The notes under the pieces are model-generated. The model did not search any database. It was not told the DNA's origin and saw nothing but the letters and a program-made list of their open reading frames with translations. DNA of 64,000 bases from Homalodisca vitripennis (Eukaryota; Arthropoda; Insecta; Hemiptera; Cicadellidae). The translations under genes and the position numbers were made by a program. The DNA lies in contig NW_025776796.1 in NCBI RefSeq assembly GCF_021130785.1, forward strand, positions 248,001 through 312,000. Reading direction: 5' to 3'. Positions 60,289-64,000 of the stretch are shown here, in pieces (position 1 is the stretch's first letter; the number at the start of each line of letters is the position of its first letter).

Positions 60289-60680
60289 GCATGATCTGAG
60301 ATTTTGGAATTTGGATGTGAGCGTTAAAAAAACCTGTGCGTGACAATAGCACTTTTGTCAGTACCATCGACCTTGTATGTATAGATTCTCCTCCTTATTC
60401 TAGTATATTAAAAGGTGAACCCTCACAGGCTAGAAGCCCATGAGGATTGGCTTATTAATCCTTAAGAGGGGATCTGCTTCTTCTTATTTATAAAAATGTG
60501 TTAATGCATGGCATACGTTTTAACAATATAAAGAATCATAGCTGAACATTGAGGCTACCAGATGTTAAAAGCTCAGTCTATTGTACTTCGTTATGCACTG
60601 TGCTGCATCTCTTGGGAGTCTAAGTGTTAAAGGTGGCTTTTATCCTCACATGTAAAACTGTAATCGTTTAAATGTCTTTT
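60289..60680 (+). repeat. Dispersed repeat, copy 2 of 2
   Basis: It aligns with 23840-24215 in direct orientation (shared TAGAAGCCCA, GAGGGGATCTGC, CTGTAATCGTTTAAATG). It is diverged and non-coding. Confidence 0.6.
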
Positions 60681-62505
60681 GATAATAGAATAAAGGATTA
60701 TACAATTCTGGAATACCTTTTGTGTTTAGCAATCCACTTAACGTTACAGTGGTTATGTCCAGTTAATACACACATTTATAATCGACTACATACTTCTGTA
60801 AAAATCATATTATACCATTTAATAATTTATCCTAACATCAACAACAGGGACTATACAAAAGATAGAGTTGTTTTGATAACTATAATAATGTATTAAAAAC
60901 GAAAAAATCAAACCTGACGCTATTTTAATGTCATTGTACGAATTTTGCTTCTTCCATCATTGTCAAACGTAAATTATTACCTGTCTCATTTGGTTACATC
61001 TCAAAGCGAGCATCAAAGGTTAATAATGTCAAAGCGGTAGACCGAAAGGACAACTCATGTTTCTACGTATGCTCTGTACACTTCGTAATGGAACCTGTGA
61101 TGGTTCTTGATTACAACAGTGCTTCTCTCATGTGACTTAAATTGCGTGCGAACCGGAAATAATGGTAAACGTATTTATTTATTTTCTTAGTTTTTAACAT
61201 ATAAATAAAATAAAAAACCTAGAAGATTAAGACATTGTATCACAACACGAACAAATTTATTACAAATCATATTATAAATTATGATTTAGGATTATGATTT
61301 TTTTACATTTGTGACAAAGCGTTTACTACTTTCTATAACAACGAAGTATTTGAGTTGGTTTTAAAATTGTTCCGGCAAAACGCCCAGGCGCGTTGTCTGG
61401 TGGTTCTTTCAAAATGTCAACACATGCCGTAAAATTTTCTTATTTGTAATTGTTGTATCAGAGCAGTCCCTCTTAAAATTCATATTCAGTACAGTTTATA
61501 GTTATATTGCTCTGTAACCAGAAATAATTGTTAGCACTATCTATTTTTATGACGTTCAGTATGTAACAAAGAATTGCTATAAAAACCAACTAACGAGAAA
61601 AATCACGATATACAAGATTTATATAAGTTTTAAATTCTGATTTATCACAAGCATTCTCCAAAAATATAACCAATAACATAGAGTTAACAATAAAAAAATG
61701 ATAAATAAAAATCACTGAAAATTTACATTTTATTAATATTGTTATTAAATTAAAATTTATAACAAATGTGTTTACTTGGTTTATTCAGATATTAGCTTGT
61801 TCCAGAAGAATGCTCTTTTGATGTAGAACAGAGCTTGTTTAACCACAAAAACTCATTACATCTTGAAATAGACATTAACTTATTAGTAACAGTAAAATGT
61901 AAATATTAAAATGTGACAATCGACTTAGATAAGGCAAGACTATTATTTTATAACTTTATTTTGCCATTTCTGATCTGAATAGGGCTTTTGTGTTTAATCT
62001 ATGATATAATTTAATAACATTACACGCTATTGCTCGTACTTTTCTTATAAACTATTAAGAACAATTTTTAATTAAATTGAACTATTAAACAAAATTTAGG
62101 TATATAGTTTAGTATTAGTTATCTACCATTCACTAATTTCAAAGCATTGCCAAAATTTACCCTCCTTAAATCGTTCAAAAACGGTTTAATTGAAATCATA
62201 TAGAACATATTTCTGCTAATCATTTTTTTTTTTCAATTTTAATCAAATATGTATGCACAGATCCCAAGTGTAACTGGTACGTCAATACAAGAGAATTAAA
62301 TTGGAAACAGATTATTTCTAGATGCATCAATTAACACAGCCCAAAACACTACTTCTTTCTATACTAAAAAAACAAACAAATTAAATGTTATCATTATAAA
62401 AATGTACCTGAATCAATAACAACGCAAAGTAAAAAATAACACACAATTAAACCTAATCTCCAATCATATGAATTGATCCATTTTTTAAGAGCAGAAAATA
62501 AGATT
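60681..62505. other. AT-rich stretch, nothing recognised
   Basis: No gene or structured repeat that I can support on either strand. Confidence 0.5.
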
Positions 62506-62509
62506 TATA

Positions 62510-62710
62510 AATGTAAAAGTAACTCATACAGTTACTGTACGTTGTTGTCCTCCCACTGGACATCACATCGTGTTCTGGAGATAGTTCTCGAGTGACTTCA
62601 GCGAGATTAACGACTTTTAAGCGTAAAAATTAACATACAAAAACAGCAATATACGTAGAACCTTTTATCAGTTTCCATTGATGTAACTAGTTTTAATATT
62701 TATTGCTGTA
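62510..62710 (-). repeat. Block-family repeat, blocks A and 0 (inverted)
   Basis: Block A in reverse (62525-62605) contains GGACATCACATCGTGTTCTG. Block 0 (TTTCCATTGATGTAA, about 62672) follows. Blocks B and C are not recognisable to the left. Confidence 0.6.
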
Positions 62711-63590
62711 TACGCTGTCCCTGTTTTCTTTATTTTCCTTTTTACTTTTCTTGTATAGTTCTCCTTTATTACCAACATTCAAACTGATTCCTGCTGTATG
62801 ATTATACACACTTACATTGTATAGCGATATATTCTACAAGTTTTCGATTTGATGTACCTAACACAAGTAGTCTACAGTACAGTCTACTTTTAAATTTCCT
62901 AATAATATTTTTATAAATCACATATGAGTAGTAAGAATATTATACACGCTTGACTCAGAATATTTAAAGTTTATTCATTGCTATCATATCGTGTATATTA
63001 TTTTTTCTTAGTGATATAACTGAATAACAGGTTTAATAAGGAGGTATGTTGTTAAGCATTACCTCGTAAAGTGCAGTTAATATTAAGTTTACATCAGTCA
63101 GGTTTCCATACATGTATTGAAAAGGTTACATTGTTATTGTAAATTTAAAATTGATGAAAATAGTCAATACTGCTTATTCACTATGTAGTACAATGTCATA
63201 CACATTTTGTCACTTTTCATACAAGGAAAATTGATTAGTAGAGAAAAAGAAATGGTAGGTTATAGGCATTATATAAACCAGTAAATATTACTTGCGTAAA
63301 ATTTGCAATTGCTGAGGGTCATAAAAAGTACGAAAATTCACGAACTTCACAACATACCCAAATATTTTCTTATAATTGTGTGATTAGAATAAAAAATTTG
63401 TTGGATGAAACGTAAGATATTTCATATTCATTTGAAGAATATTTATCTCCGCACTTTGGAATTGTCTAAATTTTTATCATTTTTCTATACTTTAAATATA
63501 TGAAAATTCTGTTTAAGTATAGTTGAAATATCAATTTTGATTTAAATTGCATGTTCATAAAGGTTCCCTTTTATATAAAAATAAACTTAC
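62711..63590. other. AT-rich stretch, nothing recognised
   Basis: No supportable feature is seen. Confidence 0.5.
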
Positions 63591-63732
63591 CTGTTGCAGT
63601 CCTTGAATAAAGCCCCCCTAGGATTTTACCGAGGCAATTTCATCGATCAACCCACAGACGTCAGCCCAGCTGTAACATCGCTAACCTGTGAACCGTACCT
63701 CATTTGAGAGACCTATAACGAGCTATATGTTG
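63591..63732. other. Possible exon bounded by splice-site consensus on both strands
   Basis: A 140-bp GC-richer island. On the plus strand TTGCAG precedes 63600 and TTG-GTAAGT ends it at 63732. On the minus strand CAG-GTAAGT leaves it at 63591-63590. The plus frame beginning LNKAPLGFYRGNF is open for about 35 codons and then stops. It could be a non-coding or terminal exon, or chance. No domain is recognisable. Confidence 0.25.
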
Positions 63733-63738
63733 GTAAGT

Positions 63739-64000
63739 ATAATTTTCTTTTACTAAACATTTTTTTATTATTTGTAATTTTTATTAGCATATGCAACAAA
63801 TCCTTTACAAACTCTCCAGTGGTTTGAATATATCTTACATTATATTTTTTATAAGATTAATACTAGAGTTTGTATATATTATATATATTTAATATGGTAT
63901 TTTTTTAGATTTTTTGTCGTTATATTTTAAATATTAAATCAATAGCTCCTTTAAAAAAAGTAACAGAAAACATTAAAATGTAACAATGCCGTTTTATGAT
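63739..64000. other. AT-rich end of window
   Basis: Nothing is recognised to the window end. Confidence 0.5.

Overview
This window looks like repeat-dense intergenic (or very long intronic) DNA from a large, AT-rich animal genome, most likely an insect or other arthropod. The evidence is spliced piggyBac-type and other eukaryotic transposon genes, Jockey-like LINEs, mariner remnants, a Helitron helicase fragment, tRNA-derived repeats and long (TA)n tracts. I find no operon structure, no CRISPR array, no rRNA and no convincing host protein-coding gene. The species cannot be named from the sequence alone.

Layout. Positions 1-7720 and 13848-21240 are two copies of one segment in tandem, offset by about 13.85 kb. 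A third, more diverged and inverted copy lies at about 46.72-53.0 kb. All three carry the same dead mariner transposase. Copy I was later invaded by a piggyBac-type element (gene at 4683-7238, minus). Copy II was invaded at the matching interval by a 2,877-bp DNA transposon (18229-21105). Between copies I and II lie two tRNA-like repeats with (TA)n tails. The middle of the window holds a MITE (22.75-23.53 kb), a 5'-truncated LINE (25.78-26.91 kb), a piggyBac-like non-autonomous element (29.11-30.14 kb), a ~110-bp tandem repeat (30.62-31.05 kb), a nearly full-length Jockey-like LINE (35790-40242, minus) and a Helitron helicase fragment (41.74-41.99 kb). The right part holds a 17-unit, 76-bp minisatellite (54.70-55.98 kb), a palindrome-rich MITE (57.50-58.26 kb) and long AT-rich stretches with little recognisable content.

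Most notable system. The 18229-21105 element has ~30-bp terminal inverted repeats, an array of subterminal copies of the terminal motif, a two-exon gene of a widespread but poorly understood family (I believe the one annotated DUF7869), and a 5-bp ATTTG target duplication. The duplication is demonstrated by the empty site preserved in the sister copy at 7604-7608. Together these suggest that this gene family is the transposase of a cut-and-paste DNA transposon.

Second notable system. A repeat family with ordered conserved blocks (0, A, B, C) recurs at least ten times in both orientations. Its block B keeps a stem-loop whose pairing is maintained by wobble or alternative pairs, and its A-B interval has received three independent transposon insertions. 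Everything here is read by eye. Boundaries of decayed repeats are approximate, and similarity to named families is from memory, not from searches.
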